From NCBI GenBank assembly GCA_910578065.1, contig CAJTPB010000010.1:1-64000 (forward strand): DNA of 64,000 nucleotides. Direction: 5' to 3'. The translations under genes were made by a program, and so were the position numbers. The notes under the pieces were generated by a model that was given only the letters and a program-made list of their open reading frames with translations, was not told the DNA's origin and did not search any database. The DNA comes from an uncultured Christensenella sp. (lineage in GTDB: Bacteria > Bacillota > Clostridia > Christensenellales > Borkfalkiaceae). Each line of letters begins with the position of its first letter. Positions within the stretch are counted from its first letter, which is position 1. Shown here piece by piece: positions 1 through 8,738 of the stretch.

Positions 1-19
1 CGGCTAAGACTATTTTGAA

Positions 20-45
20 CCACGCGACTATCGCGTGGTATTCTT
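20..45 (+). terminator. Hairpin at left edge
   Basis: A 7-bp perfect stem (CCACGCG/CGCGTGG) with a 5-nt loop is followed by a weakly T-rich tract. It could end a gene entering from the left on the + strand. The T tract is poor, so this is tentative. Confidence 0.3.
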
Positions 46-50
46 TATAC

Positions 51-84
51 AAAAAAAAGCAAACTTTTAAAAGTTTGCTTTTTT
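51..84 (-). terminator. Terminator of the surface-protein gene
   Basis: A symmetrical hairpin (AAGCAAACTTTT/AAAAGTTTGCTT) is flanked by A and T runs on both sides. It lies just past the stop codon of the minus-strand gene at 89, and it could also work in the other direction. Confidence 0.7.
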
Positions 85-88
85 AACG

Positions 89-2233
89 TTAATCTTTTTT
101 GTTTTTCTTGCCCTTTAATTTACCGAGGTCTACCTCTTCCACCTTCTTATCGGAAGGTTTTACGATAAACAGCACGATGATTGCAACGAGCAGCAACGCC
201 GAAATTCCGAACAGCACCACCGCTACGATATTATTTTGCAGCCAATACGTTTCGCCCGCGTACGAGTCGATCGGGTTGCGTACTTCGATTACTTTATACG
301 CGACCTTCGTTCCCTCGTTCCAATATACTTTATCGGTAACGCTTGCCTTTACAAAATAGAATCCCGATTTCTGAGGACGGAAGGTGCGCGCCGAAGCGTT
401 CCATTCGTAATCGTTATCGGTATCGTCCCAAGCGGCATCGTCTTTTTCTACCGTGTTGTCGTAAGCGCGAATTTCGTCTAAATAATCTGCGTACGTTTCA
501 GCCGATTTTACCATTTCCGAATAAGTCGGCATGGAACCGTTGTTCTTTTCGCTGTACTTATCTTGATTGAAATAGTATAAGGAATATTCTACTTCGTACC
601 CTTCCACCGCTACGATATCGAACGACGAAACGCTGTACGTGCTGTCGCGATAGCCGAGCGACTGTTCGCCCGATTTTTCGATGGAAGCGCCCTTGCTCTT
701 TGCGGAAAAAGTAAACTGCGGAATGCAATCCAAATCCCATACGTTGGAAGAAGTTACGGTAACCAGTCTGCCGTCGTCGTATACCTGCATTTGGTTGCCG
801 AGCTTATCCGTTGCGGTTACACGGAAGGAATATTCCGCCTCGTCTTTGATCGCAAATTTCAGCGCGTTATAGCTGAGCGAACTTTCCGAATTGGAATTGG
901 AAGAAAACTGCGTTTTGTAATACACCGTAAACTTCATGTTGGAATAATCGGTGTTATCGTCTGCAATCAGTCCGCGCAGGGAGGGCAAATAGAAATTTGC
1001 GCCCGTACCCGCATTCAGCCCTTCGCTTGCTTCTTTCACCGCTTCGGCATAATCGAGATACGCTTGATTCGTTTCGTCTAACGTGCTCTGCTTTGTACTA
1101 TCGTCGTTTTCGATACATGCGTAAGCAGGACCGACCGTATCGCGTACGACGGGAATAAAGTCGACGTCGTTCTTCGTTTCTACCCCTTGCACATACCAAG
1201 AAAGATATGCGTTTTCTTCGTCTTCCTCGCCGGAGAGCGCTCTGCCGTCGTCTAACTTAAAGCGGACGGAAACCAATTCTTTTTTGCTTCCTTCCGACTT
1301 GGGTAAAAAGTAGGTGGACGTGGAAAGCGATTCGTAAGTTAATTCTTTTTCTTCTTCCCCTTCTGCGGGTGCTTCGTACATAGCGTATTCGCGCGTGACC
1401 GAAACGGATTCGTTGCAAACGTCTACCACTTCATAAGTAAGCGCGAATTTGTAACCGAGTGCAAACGAATTGAGTTTTTCGTTTACCACCAGTGCGGGAG
1501 CGGCGTTATCGACCACCTTTCCTTCGCTTAAAAGGAAAGACTGTCCGTTTAACGATTTTACGATAACGAGCTGTTCCGTTTCCCCTTCCGTAAGTTCCGC
1601 TTGGAACGTCATGGGGATTCTGGGCGTAGACGAAGCGGAAGAGAAATACTCCATAAAATATCCGCCGATATTTTTGACTTGTCCGATTTTCGTTTCGCCG
1701 ACGAGCACGTCGAAATCGCCGTTTACGTCGTTCGCAAACGAAAGTTTTACGCCTGCGGAAATATCCACTTCCACGCCCGCGCCGAGTTCTTCTTCCGCAT
1801 ATTTGCAAGCGGCGGTGATTTTATCGCCGTCTTTTTTAAAGACGATTGCGTTTTTCGTCGTTCCGTCTTTGCTTACGCTTTCTTGCGCGCTTTCAAAAGA
1901 TACGGTAAACGTATCGAATTTTATTTCGGGGAAGGAAAATTCGACGTTGAAATAACGCACTTCCCCCTTGCTTTCGTACCACTTTAAAGCGAGGTCGCGG
2001 CGGAAATGCACCGCGTCGTCGTTATCGGAAAAGGCAAGCTGAATATAAGAAGCGCCGTCCGCTTCTTCGGAAGCGCCGACTGCGCCGCCGTTCGAACCGA
2101 CGGAGAAAATGCCCGAGGGCGAATAATCAGCCGCGTTCGCCTTGATAAGCGAAACGCCCCCTCCGATTGCGGCGCCCAAAAACATCAAAAATGCCGCAAC
2201 CAACGTGATCAACCGAAATTTATACTTTTTCAT
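89..2233 (-). CDS. Surface protein with signal peptide and C-terminal membrane anchor
   Basis: This 714-residue protein is not one I recognise by family. The N-terminus is basic and then hydrophobic (about residues 1-35), fitting a signal peptide or anchor. The long middle part is acidic and rich in Ser, Thr, Asp and Glu, like extracellular beta-rich modules. Near the C-terminus one membrane segment (from about NNIVAVVLFG) is followed by a short Lys-rich tail, so most of the chain should lie outside the cell. The start at 2233 is chosen because the GGAGCT ribosome binding site lies within the codons of a longer reading frame that begins 15 nt upstream. It appears to be transcribed alone, with its own promoter and terminator. 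Function unknown. Confidence 0.85.
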   Translation of the reverse strand: MKKYKFRLITLVAAFLMFLGAAIGGGVSLIKANAADYSPSGIFSVGSNGGAVGASEEADGASYIQLAFSDNDDAVHFRRDLALKWYESKGEVRYFNVEFSFPEIKFDTFTVSFESAQESVSKDGTTKNAIVFKKDGDKITAACKYAEEELGAGVEVDISAGVKLSFANDVNGDFDVLVGETKIGQVKNIGGYFMEYFSSASSTPRIPMTFQAELTEGETEQLVIVKSLNGQSFLLSEGKVVDNAAPALVVNEKLNSFALGYKFALTYEVVDVCNESVSVTREYAMYEAPAEGEEEKELTYESLSTSTYFLPKSEGSKKELVSVRFKLDDGRALSGEEDEENAYLSWYVQGVETKNDVDFIPVVRDTVGPAYACIENDDSTKQSTLDETNQAYLDYAEAVKEASEGLNAGTGANFYLPSLRGLIADDNTDYSNMKFTVYYKTQFSSNSNSESSLSYNALKFAIKDEAEYSFRVTATDKLGNQMQVYDDGRLVTVTSSNVWDLDCIPQFTFSAKSKGASIEKSGEQSLGYRDSTYSVSSFDIVAVEGYEVEYSLYYFNQDKYSEKNNGSMPTYSEMVKSAETYADYLDEIRAYDNTVEKDDAAWDDTDNDYEWNASARTFRPQKSGFYFVKASVTDKVYWNEGTKVAYKVIEVRNPIDSYAGETYWLQNNIVAVVLFGISALLLVAIIVLFIVKPSDKKVEEVDLGKLKGKKNKKD

Positions 2234-2281
2234 GAAATACAGCTCCAAACGGGCAACCGATTTTGCCCCATAATCTTTTTT

Positions 2282-2310
2282 ATTTTACACAAATTTTTCC
2301 CTTCCGTCAA
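2282..2310 (-). promoter_or_regulatory. Sigma-A-type promoter of the surface-protein gene
   Basis: On the minus strand a TTGACG -35 box (2305-2310) and a TAAAAT -10 box (2282-2287) are separated by 17 nt, about 50 nt upstream of the start codon. Confidence 0.65.
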
Positions 2311-2354
2311 GCGGTATCGCCATACTTTCGGGAAAAAATGAAATTGCCGCGCGT

Positions 2355-3068
2355 TTAACGGGGGCGAAGCTGCGAAACGACGTCGAACTTGTTCCAAGGA
2401 TGCTCGTCTTCGGGCGGTTCGCAGATAAATTTCATGCGCTCTTTGGTTACGGGATGGGTAAACGAAAGGGAATATGCCCACAGCGCCAGCTTTCCCTTTT
2501 GCGCGTATTCGCTTCCGTAACGCATGTCGCCGTAAACGGGGTGCGCGATGCCCGCCATTTGCACGCGGATCTGATGACTTCTGCCCGTGTGCAATTTCAG
2601 TTCGGCAAGCGCGAACTTTTCCGCCTTTTGCAAAACTCTGTAATCGAGCGAAGCCATCTTTGCCCCGTCCGTCGCCTGCGTACACAAATACACCATGTTG
2701 TTAACGGTATTCTTTTTTAAATAGTTTACGAGCGTTCCGCTTTCGGGCGAGGGCGCGCCGTTCAACACGGCAAGATACCGTTTGTCGAAATCGCCCGTTT
2801 TCATCTGCTCGCTTAATCTTCCCGCCGCCTTGCTCGTTTTGGCGAACACAATTACGCCGCCCGTGGGTCTATCAAGCCGGTGCACAAGCCCGATAAATAC
2901 GTTGCCTTGCTTGTTGTACGCTTCTTTTACGTACCCCTTAACTCTGTCGAGCAAGTTGTCGTCGCCGCTTTCGTCCGGGCAAGACGCAACGTTCTGCGGC
3001 TTAAACACAACGATAATATGGTTGTCCTCGAAAAGGACGGTAAGTTTATCTTCCGCTTTGGTAGTCAT
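2355..3068 (-). CDS. RluA-family RNA pseudouridine synthase
   Basis: This enzyme should convert uridine to pseudouridine in rRNA or tRNA in the cytoplasm. The 237-residue protein is a single catalytic domain with no S4 RNA-binding domain, like the short RluA-type members. The signature HRLDRPTGG lies at residues 63-71 with the presumed catalytic aspartate at D66, and GRSHQIRVQMA near residue 165 is the second family motif. It overlaps the upstream methyltransferase gene by 23 bp, so the two are translationally coupled and may both modify RNA. The exact target cannot be read from the sequence. Confidence 0.9.
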   Translation of the reverse strand: MTTKAEDKLTVLFEDNHIIVVFKPQNVASCPDESGDDNLLDRVKGYVKEAYNKQGNVFIGLVHRLDRPTGGVIVFAKTSKAAGRLSEQMKTGDFDKRYLAVLNGAPSPESGTLVNYLKKNTVNNMVYLCTQATDGAKMASLDYRVLQKAEKFALAELKLHTGRSHQIRVQMAGIAHPVYGDMRYGSEYAQKGKLALWAYSLSFTHPVTKERMKFICEPPEDEHPWNKFDVVSQLRPR

Positions 3069-3921
3069 TCAAATACATTCCTCCCGCGCCGCAGGGCAGG
3101 CAGATCCCTTCCCCCGTGGGAAGCCCCACCTCGTACGACTCGATTTTGCCCGTTCGCCCTTTTAGGCAAAGGGATAAAATATTGTTTAAAACAGCGGGCT
3201 GCAAACCCGTGGTATAACTGTTGATCAAATAAAACAGCGGATTTTCCGAAAGCACTTCCGCGCACAGCTGCGCAAACGAAAATAAGCCGTCTTCTATCTT
3301 CCACATTTCTCCGTTGGGTCCTCTTCCGTACGAAGGAGGGTCCATAATGATCGCGTCGTATTTGTTGCCCCGGCGGATCTCCCGACGGACGAACTTCATG
3401 CAATCGTCTACGATATAGCGGATCCCGCTTGTAATGCCCGAAAGCCGCGCGTTTTCGCCAGCGCGCTCTACCATGCCTTTCGCCGCGTCGACGTGAACGA
3501 CTTCCGCCCCCGCCGCCGCGCAGGCGACCGTCGCGCCGCCCGTATAGGCAAAGAGATTAAGCACCTTGATCGGTCGGTTGGCGTTACGGATCAATTCGCT
3601 CATTCTATCCCAATTTACCGCCTGTTCGGGAAACAAGCCCGTATGCTTAAATCCCATGGGTTTTACTTTAAACGTTAAATTGCGGTAAGTAATATTCCAT
3701 TCCGAGGGCATCGGCTTGCGGTATTCCCAACTGCCACCCCCTTTTTCGCTGCGGCGATATACGGCGTTCAATTTGGGATAAGCGAATAAATCGCGTTCCG
3801 ATTTCCAAATCACCTGCGGATCGGGGCGAAGCAAATATACCTCTTTCCAGCGTTCCAGCTTATAGCCGTCGCCCGTAGCGATCACCTCGTAATCCGCCCA
3901 ATTTTGCGCTAACCGTATCAT
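3046..3921 (-). CDS. Class I SAM-dependent methyltransferase, RlmI/RlmK-like
   Basis: This is a predicted rRNA methyltransferase. A Rossmann SAM-binding motif is seen in LNLFAYTGGATVACAAAG (about residues 120-137), followed by VHVDAAKGM. A motif IV DPPSYGRG lies near residue 195, the pattern of the RlmI/RlmK group of base methyltransferases. At 291 residues it lacks the N-terminal PUA domain of full-length RlmI. The first codon at 3921 sits only 6 nt from a TATAAT box and no ribosome binding site is visible, which suggests a leaderless message. The downstream pseudouridine synthase overlaps it, giving a two-gene RNA-modification operon. Confidence 0.85.
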   Translation of the reverse strand: MIRLAQNWADYEVIATGDGYKLERWKEVYLLRPDPQVIWKSERDLFAYPKLNAVYRRSEKGGGSWEYRKPMPSEWNITYRNLTFKVKPMGFKHTGLFPEQAVNWDRMSELIRNANRPIKVLNLFAYTGGATVACAAAGAEVVHVDAAKGMVERAGENARLSGITSGIRYIVDDCMKFVRREIRRGNKYDAIIMDPPSYGRGPNGEMWKIEDGLFSFAQLCAEVLSENPLFYLINSYTTGLQPAVLNNILSLCLKGRTGKIESYEVGLPTGEGICLPCGAGGMYLNDYQSGR

Positions 3922-3927
3922 AGGAAA

Positions 3928-3956
3928 ATTATAGTAAATTTTACGGATTTTGTAAA
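3928..3956 (-). promoter_or_regulatory. Promoter abutting the methyltransferase start codon
   Basis: On the minus strand TTTACA (3951-3956), 17 nt and TATAAT (3928-3933) are followed after 6 nt by the ATG at 3921. Transcription should start at or next to the start codon. Confidence 0.7.
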
Positions 3957-4040
3957 GTAAATTGCCGCGGCTGACGGGGATTTCTTTTACGCTTTTTCAA
4001 TTCCGTTTTTTATGTGTTTCGCAAAATTGATAAACCGTAG

Positions 4041-4072
4041 GAAAAGCGGCCCTTTATTTTAAAGAGCCGCTT
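4041..4072 (-). terminator. Terminator of asnB
   Basis: Read on the minus strand, GCGGCTCTTT pairs fully with AAAGGGCCGC (one G-U pair) across a 6-nt loop, followed by a short T run. It lies about 80 nt past the asnB stop codon. Confidence 0.65.
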
Positions 4073-4150
4073 GTATATACCTATTTCGCGCCGCCGCTCG
4101 ATTCCCTTGCATGCACATTGTCCCGTATGCACGAGTGCGCCGCGCCTTTT

Positions 4151-5734
4151 TTATTTTGCACTGTCGCCGTAGTTAGACAGAACGCGGGCGGACGGGTCGT
4201 TTACGTTGCAGCCTTCCCATGTGCGGTTGGGCATCCAATAATCGGTTACCATTTTTGCCTGATTCGGATAATGCTTTTCAAACAGTTCGCGGTACAGCAG
4301 CGATTCTTTGGTAAACGGCTTTGCGTGGTAAGCGTACTTTTCCGCAATTTTTTCCCAATCGCTTCCGTATTTTTCTTCCGCGTATTCCTTTAAATCGTCT
4401 ACCATGGAATGCCCCACCGCATCCGAAAACGCAGCTTTTTCGCGATACAAAATTTCGTGCGGAAGATAATCCCCCTCGAACGCACGGCGCAGCAGATATT
4501 TCCCCTTTCCGTATACGTTCATCTTGATAGCAGGATCAAGACTCATAACGTATTCGACGAAATCGAGATCGCCGAACGGCACGCGCGCTTCTAACGAGTG
4601 CACCGAAATACAGCGGTCGGCGCGCAATACGTCGTACATGTGCAACTCGCGCACCCGCTTTTCCGATTCCTTTTGAAAGGCTTCCGCCGAGGGCGCGAAA
4701 TCGGTATATTTATAACCGAACAACTCGTCGGAAATTTCCCCCGTAAGCAACACGCGCACGTCCGTCGTTTCGTGAATTTTTTTGCAAATCAAATACATGC
4801 CCATGCTTGCGCGGACGGTGGTGATATCGTACGTCGCAAGCGATTTGATCACCTCTTCCAACGAAGATAGCACTTCTTCGCGCGTCATGTAAATTTCGGT
4901 ATGATCGCTGCCGATATAGTCGGCTACTTCCTTTGCGTATTTTAAATCGATCGCGTCTTTCTTCATTCCCACGGCAAACGTGCGAATGGGCATACGCAAC
5001 AGCTTTCTGCTTACCGCGCACACCAACGAAGAATCCAACCCGCCCGAAAGCAAAAAGCCCAACGGCGCGTCGGCGTCTAACCGTTTTTCGATGCCCGCGA
5101 CCAACTTTTCGCGGATATTTTTGCATGCGGTTTCCAAACCGTCCGTTACGACGGAAGTCACCTTTGTTACATCGCGGTAACAGATAAACGTTCCGCCTTT
5201 ATAATAATGCCCGGGAGGAAATGGAAGAATTTGCCCTTGCGTAATGCCTACAAGGTTTTTCGGTTCGCTTGCGAATGCGATTTTTCCGTCTTGCATGTAC
5301 GCATAGTACAGCGGACGGATCCCTATGGGGTCGCGCGCGGCGATATATTCTTTGGTCTTTCCGTCGTAAATAACGCAGGCAAATTCCGCATCTAAGCGAC
5401 GGAACAATTCCGTGCCGTACAATTCGTATAAGGGCAATAAAATTTCGCAGTCGGAATCGGAACGGAACGCGTACCCCGCCTGCTCTAACTTTTTCTTTTC
5501 TTCGCGGAAGCCGTACAGTTCGCCGTTGCACACGCAAAGATTTTCTTTATAGGCGAACGGCTGCATGCCCGCCGCGTTCAAGCCCATGATCGCAAGGCGG
5601 TGAAACCCGAAGATCCCCGTTTCCGTTTCGAGCAATTCGCTCATATCCGGTCCGCGCGAAACGGTTGCGTAAAACGCTTTTTCCGCTTCCGCCAAAGGAA
5701 CGCTTTTTCCCGTAAGACAAAATATCGAACACAT
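4151..5734 (-). CDS. asnB: Asparagine synthetase B, glutamine-hydrolysing
   Basis: The enzyme makes asparagine from aspartate, ATP and glutamine in the cytoplasm. The 527-residue protein has the N-terminal Ntn amidotransferase domain with the catalytic cysteine as residue 2 (MCSIFC), so the start codon is well fixed. The synthetase domain follows, with the ATP pyrophosphatase loop SGGLDSS at about residues 230-236. Length and domain order match bacterial AsnB. The gene lies alone behind a T-box leader with a strong promoter and a terminator hairpin, so it should be induced when uncharged tRNA-Asn accumulates. That fits a biosynthetic role. Confidence 0.95.
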   Translation of the reverse strand: MCSIFCLTGKSVPLAEAEKAFYATVSRGPDMSELLETETGIFGFHRLAIMGLNAAGMQPFAYKENLCVCNGELYGFREEKKKLEQAGYAFRSDSDCEILLPLYELYGTELFRRLDAEFACVIYDGKTKEYIAARDPIGIRPLYYAYMQDGKIAFASEPKNLVGITQGQILPFPPGHYYKGGTFICYRDVTKVTSVVTDGLETACKNIREKLVAGIEKRLDADAPLGFLLSGGLDSSLVCAVSRKLLRMPIRTFAVGMKKDAIDLKYAKEVADYIGSDHTEIYMTREEVLSSLEEVIKSLATYDITTVRASMGMYLICKKIHETTDVRVLLTGEISDELFGYKYTDFAPSAEAFQKESEKRVRELHMYDVLRADRCISVHSLEARVPFGDLDFVEYVMSLDPAIKMNVYGKGKYLLRRAFEGDYLPHEILYREKAAFSDAVGHSMVDDLKEYAEEKYGSDWEKIAEKYAYHAKPFTKESLLYRELFEKHYPNQAKMVTDYWMPNRTWEGCNVNDPSARVLSNYGDSAK

Positions 5735-5754
5735 AACACCCTCCGCAATGTAAT

Positions 5755-6022
5755 AAAAAATCGGCTTTCGTCCTAAGCGTTTAGGACGAATAGCCGAGTA
5801 TCCGCGGTGCCACCTAATTTACCGTTTTATACGGTCGCTTTTTACCCTCTTACAAGGGATTCCCGTTTACGCCGAGATACGGCTTCCCCTACTCGTTCCT
5901 TTATAAGGTTCTTTCGGTTTGCAGCTATTGAGTGTTTTTCGTTCGCGGCGCCTGCGGGGGTTCCACTTTCACCCGCTCCCTGAAAAAGGCGTTGGCGCGA
6001 CTACTCCTCTCCGTCGTCGCTT
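5755..6022 (-). promoter_or_regulatory. T-box riboswitch controlling asnB (Asn type)
   Basis: The minus-strand leader carries the conserved T-box motif AGGTGGCACCGCG (5803-5815). It is followed by a strong terminator hairpin (5761-5797) with a T run at 5755-5760, ending about 20 nt before the asnB start. Upstream is a Stem I-like region with an AGTA motif near 6002 and a GGGTGAAAGT distal-loop motif near 5970. AAC (Asn) triplets on the 3' side of the specifier loop lie at 5941-5943 and 5934-5936. I cannot tell which is the true specifier, but both read Asn, in agreement with the gene. Confidence 0.92.
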
Positions 6023-6028
6023 TTATGT

Positions 6029-6057
6029 ATTATATCTTATAATTTCATGTTTGTCAA
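6029..6057 (-). promoter_or_regulatory. Consensus sigma-A promoter of the asnB leader
   Basis: A perfect TTGACA (6052-6057), 17-nt spacer and TATAAT (6029-6034) on the minus strand. The predicted transcript start is near 6022, at the 5' end of the T-box leader. Confidence 0.9.
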
Positions 6058-6100
6058 CTGATTATACGGTTTTTTTGTGAATTTTATGCAATCATGCAAA

Positions 6101-6805
6101 TCACGTTTCCGTTAAGAAATCTTCCCGCTTTAATCCTTTTTTCAGCTTTTCCAATGCTTTTTTCTCGATCCGCGAAACGTACGAACGGGAAATTTTCAGC
6201 TTTTGCGCCACCTCCCTTTGGGCGAGCGGCGCGCCGCCCGTTAAGGCGTAGCGCAGGCAGATAACCACCGTTTCCCGCTCCGTAAGCAACGTTTTTACCG
6301 CGTTTAAAAACTTTTCTTGCATAAGCGACTGTTCTACGCTGCCGAACACCTTATCTTCCTTTTCGAACAGCAGATCGATCAAGGTAAGTTCGTTGCCGTC
6401 TTTATCGGTGCCGACTGGGTCGGAAAGCGAAACGTTCCCCTTGTGCTTTTTTCCCGCGCGGATCAACATTAAAATTTCGTTTTCGATGCAACGCGCCGTA
6501 TACGTTGCAAGGCGGGTTCCGTGCCCCGTTTTGTATGTATTGATCGCTTTGATCAGCCCGATACTGCCCACCGAGATCATATCGTCCGTTTCCGCCGCCC
6601 CGTTGTATTTTTTTACGATATGGGCGACAAGCCGCATATTGTGCTTTACAAGCATGTCTTTCGCATGCTTATCCCCCTCGCGGGCGAGCGCAAGATACTT
6701 TTCTTCTTCCTCTGCGGAAAGGGGTTTCGGGTAAGAACTTCCGTCGCGAACGGATCCCGTAAAGAAAAACAGCCGTCCTAACACGGCATACAGCATTTCC
6801 AACAT
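6101..6805 (-). CDS. sigK: Late mother-cell sporulation sigma factor SigK
   Basis: This RNA polymerase sigma factor should direct late mother-cell genes such as spore coat and outer-layer genes. The 234-residue protein has a short hydrophobic pro-sequence-like N-terminus (MLEMLYAVLGRLFFFTG), then KPLSAEEE, region 2 (HNMRLVAHIVKKY, DDMISVGSIGLIKAI, RLATYTARCIENEIL) and region 4 with a helix-turn-helix at KLKISRSYVSRIEKKAL. The phrase SLSDPVGTDKDGNELTLIDLL is typical of SigK and SigE. SigK is preferred over SigE because of the KPLS segment and the short leader. The start is set at 6805, since a GGAGAGGTG ribosome binding site lies within the codons of a longer frame. The gene is intact, with no skin-like interruption. 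Confidence 0.88.
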   Translation of the reverse strand: MLEMLYAVLGRLFFFTGSVRDGSSYPKPLSAEEEEKYLALAREGDKHAKDMLVKHNMRLVAHIVKKYNGAAETDDMISVGSIGLIKAINTYKTGHGTRLATYTARCIENEILMLIRAGKKHKGNVSLSDPVGTDKDGNELTLIDLLFEKEDKVFGSVEQSLMQEKFLNAVKTLLTERETVVICLRYALTGGAPLAQREVAQKLKISRSYVSRIEKKALEKLKKGLKREDFLTET

Positions 6806-6823
6806 AAAATCACCTCTCCGCAC

Positions 6824-6831
6824 ATTATATG
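6824..6831 (-). promoter_or_regulatory. Possible sporulation-type -10 element of sigK
   Basis: On the minus strand CATATAAT lies just upstream of the ribosome binding site. It resembles the CATACAAT-like -10 of sigma-E/K promoters. No good sigma-A -35 box sits 17 nt upstream, which favours a sporulation sigma factor. Weak evidence from one short motif. Confidence 0.35.
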
Positions 6832-6866
6832 CCGCGGCGTGCTTGTCCGATTCCCCAACAAATAGA

Positions 6867-6890
6867 AAAAGAGCGGTTAACCGCTCTTTT
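6867..6890 (-). terminator. Terminator at the end of the first ABC operon
   Basis: A perfect 10-bp stem AAAAGAGCGG/CCGCTCTTTT with a TTAA loop. It follows directly after the stop codon of the decayed last ORF (6890-6892) and could work in both directions. Confidence 0.8.
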
Positions 6891-7333
6891 CAACCAACTT
6901 CAACAATGTTTCGTGCAAGCCGTCGTTCGATATCGGATAATAGCAAGCCGTTCCGATCGTACGTTCCCACGTTTCCCGCATTGACGGCAACGGAACTGCC
7001 GCTCAAAAAGGCGATTTGCAAGCACGGCAAACCGTCGCCGGAGCGGAATTTTTATTTTTACCGATATATTCGTATTCCCGCGTGAACTGCGTTTGCAAAA
7101 TCGGTTGGAAATCCGCCTCGCTCAACGCAGCCGTTCGGCACTCCCCCTCCCCGTCGCAAAGCATGAAAACAGCAGAAACTTGCGCAATATTTTCTTACGC
7201 GCAAAGATCGTATCCGTTAATATCGCATAAACGCGCGCGCTTTTTTATAAACACACCGAAGAAATACAGCCCTAATAAAGGGCAAGCAAAAGGAACAAAC
7301 AGACCGACGCCGAAATCATAATACACTTTTCAT
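6890..7333 (-). pseudogene. Decayed small membrane/secreted protein gene at the end of the ABC operon
   Basis: Reading the minus strand from a GTG at 7326 (or an ATG at 7333 that would need one shift) gives a hydrophobic segment with FGVGLFVPFACPLLGLYFF, then KKRARLCDING. A TAA stop falls in frame at 7195-7197. The same frame stays open beyond it (LSEADFQPILQTQFTREY) to a TGA at 7003-7005. Between about 7005 and 7070 coding sense moves to another frame (GLPCLQIAFLSGSSVAVNAG), which runs to a stop at 6890-6892 next to a terminator. One nonsense codon and one frameshift are therefore enough to explain it. It begins about 20 nt after the permease stop codon, so it was the fourth gene of the transporter operon. 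Family not recognised. Confidence 0.6.
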
Positions 7334-7343
7334 ACCCCCCCGA

Positions 7344-8738
7344 TCAAGCCGATCGCGCAATCGATTGCACGGGCGAAAGACGCGCCGTTCGCCAAACGGG
7401 AAAGAACGTTGCCGCAAGCGATATTCCGATACTGATCGCAAAAATCGAAATCGGCATCCAAATATGAAAGGTCATTACCGAAACGGCGACGGAAAACAAG
7501 TTGTTTAATACCAAATTTACAACTTTCATCATGCCGTAAGTAAACGGCACGGCGATCGCCGCATATATTAGGGCAAGCAGCAAACTTTCCGAAAAGAATA
7601 TTTTATATACGTCGGAAGGGCGCGCGCCGAGCGCGCGCAAAATACCGATCTGCATTTTTTTGCTTTCGATGGAAAGATTGATAAATTGAAAAATCAGCAT
7701 TCCCGCAAATACGGCAAGCACTGCGCCCACCCCGACAAACGCACCCGTTATGCCGCGAATGGTATCGCGGTACTCTTCTACGGCAAGAACGGATTGGGAA
7801 GCCAATAAATAAGAATTATCTTTTTGGCAAAAAGACAATATTTTTTCCGCTTCCGAAGCGGAGTGCGGCGCACCCGCTACTGCAAATTCCCCTAACGCTT
7901 CCGCTCCGTAATTTGCGCGCATAGCGGCGCGGGCATACGATTCCGAAACGAAAATTTGATCGTAAAAAGATGCGCCGAAAGCCTCTTCACCCAACGCATG
8001 TCGTACGATACAGCAATCGTAATCCACAACCCCGACGACGGTTGCTTCGCACTTTCCGCTTCCGTTTAAATTTTTTAGTTGCAATCGCTTTCCGATTATA
8101 TCGTTTGCGCCGTTCACCGCATATTTTTGCGTTTCGTCGAAGACAAGCTGCCCCGTCAACTCGTCTATTTTTGCGGGACTTGCAAGATTATCATAATAAC
8201 AAGTGCGGCGGAAATATTCCAACATGCAGCGGTTTATCGCAATTTCATATTCCTCCTGCGGAAGCCGCCCCCACACGCGAAAGCCCGCTTCTTTTAAAAT
8301 TTCTTCTTTTACATAGCAGACCGATTGCGGATTGCCCGTCATCAAGTCGGAAACCTGCGGTTCTCCGCCCGTAAAAAGCGCGCTTGCGTCCGAAAAATCC
8401 ATCCAATCGTCTAAATAATTTCCGGAAACGAGCGTGCCGAACCCCTTTCCCGCACCCGATTCGATTTCACGCAAACGTTCGGCGGAAATGGGATCGGGTT
8501 CGCCGTTCTGCGAAAAAAGAATTACCGTTGCATGATCGAAATCGACCATACTCTGCGCCTTTGCCGAATCTTCGCGATACAGCGCAACCGTTACGGAAAG
8601 CCCGAACAGCATCAACGCCGTCGCCGCAAGAAAAATAAGCGCCGCCAAACGAACGGGACGGCGCAATAAATCGCGCGTACCTAAGCGGAACGCCGCAAAA
8701 AAGGGCAATTTCGATTTTTTCATTCCCTGCGCTTTCAT
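7344..8738 (-). CDS. FtsX/MacB-type ABC transporter permease
   Basis: This is a membrane subunit of an ABC system of the MacB/FtsX type. The 464-residue protein has one N-terminal membrane helix (about residues 28-50), a large extracellular domain (about 55-325), then three membrane helices in the C-terminal third. The conserved FtsX phrase GILRALGARPSDVYKIFF lies between them, at about residues 364-381. It overlaps the ATPase gene by 4 bp (ATGA), so the two are coupled. The operon also has a second, different permease, which suggests a heterodimeric membrane core. Such systems usually export or sense peptides or lipoproteins. The substrate here is unknown. Confidence 0.88.
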   Translation of the reverse strand: MKAQGMKKSKLPFFAAFRLGTRDLLRRPVRLAALIFLAATALMLFGLSVTVALYREDSAKAQSMVDFDHATVILFSQNGEPDPISAERLREIESGAGKGFGTLVSGNYLDDWMDFSDASALFTGGEPQVSDLMTGNPQSVCYVKEEILKEAGFRVWGRLPQEEYEIAINRCMLEYFRRTCYYDNLASPAKIDELTGQLVFDETQKYAVNGANDIIGKRLQLKNLNGSGKCEATVVGVVDYDCCIVRHALGEEAFGASFYDQIFVSESYARAAMRANYGAEALGEFAVAGAPHSASEAEKILSFCQKDNSYLLASQSVLAVEEYRDTIRGITGAFVGVGAVLAVFAGMLIFQFINLSIESKKMQIGILRALGARPSDVYKIFFSESLLLALIYAAIAVPFTYGMMKVVNLVLNNLFSVAVSVMTFHIWMPISIFAISIGISLAATFFPVWRTARLSPVQSIARSA

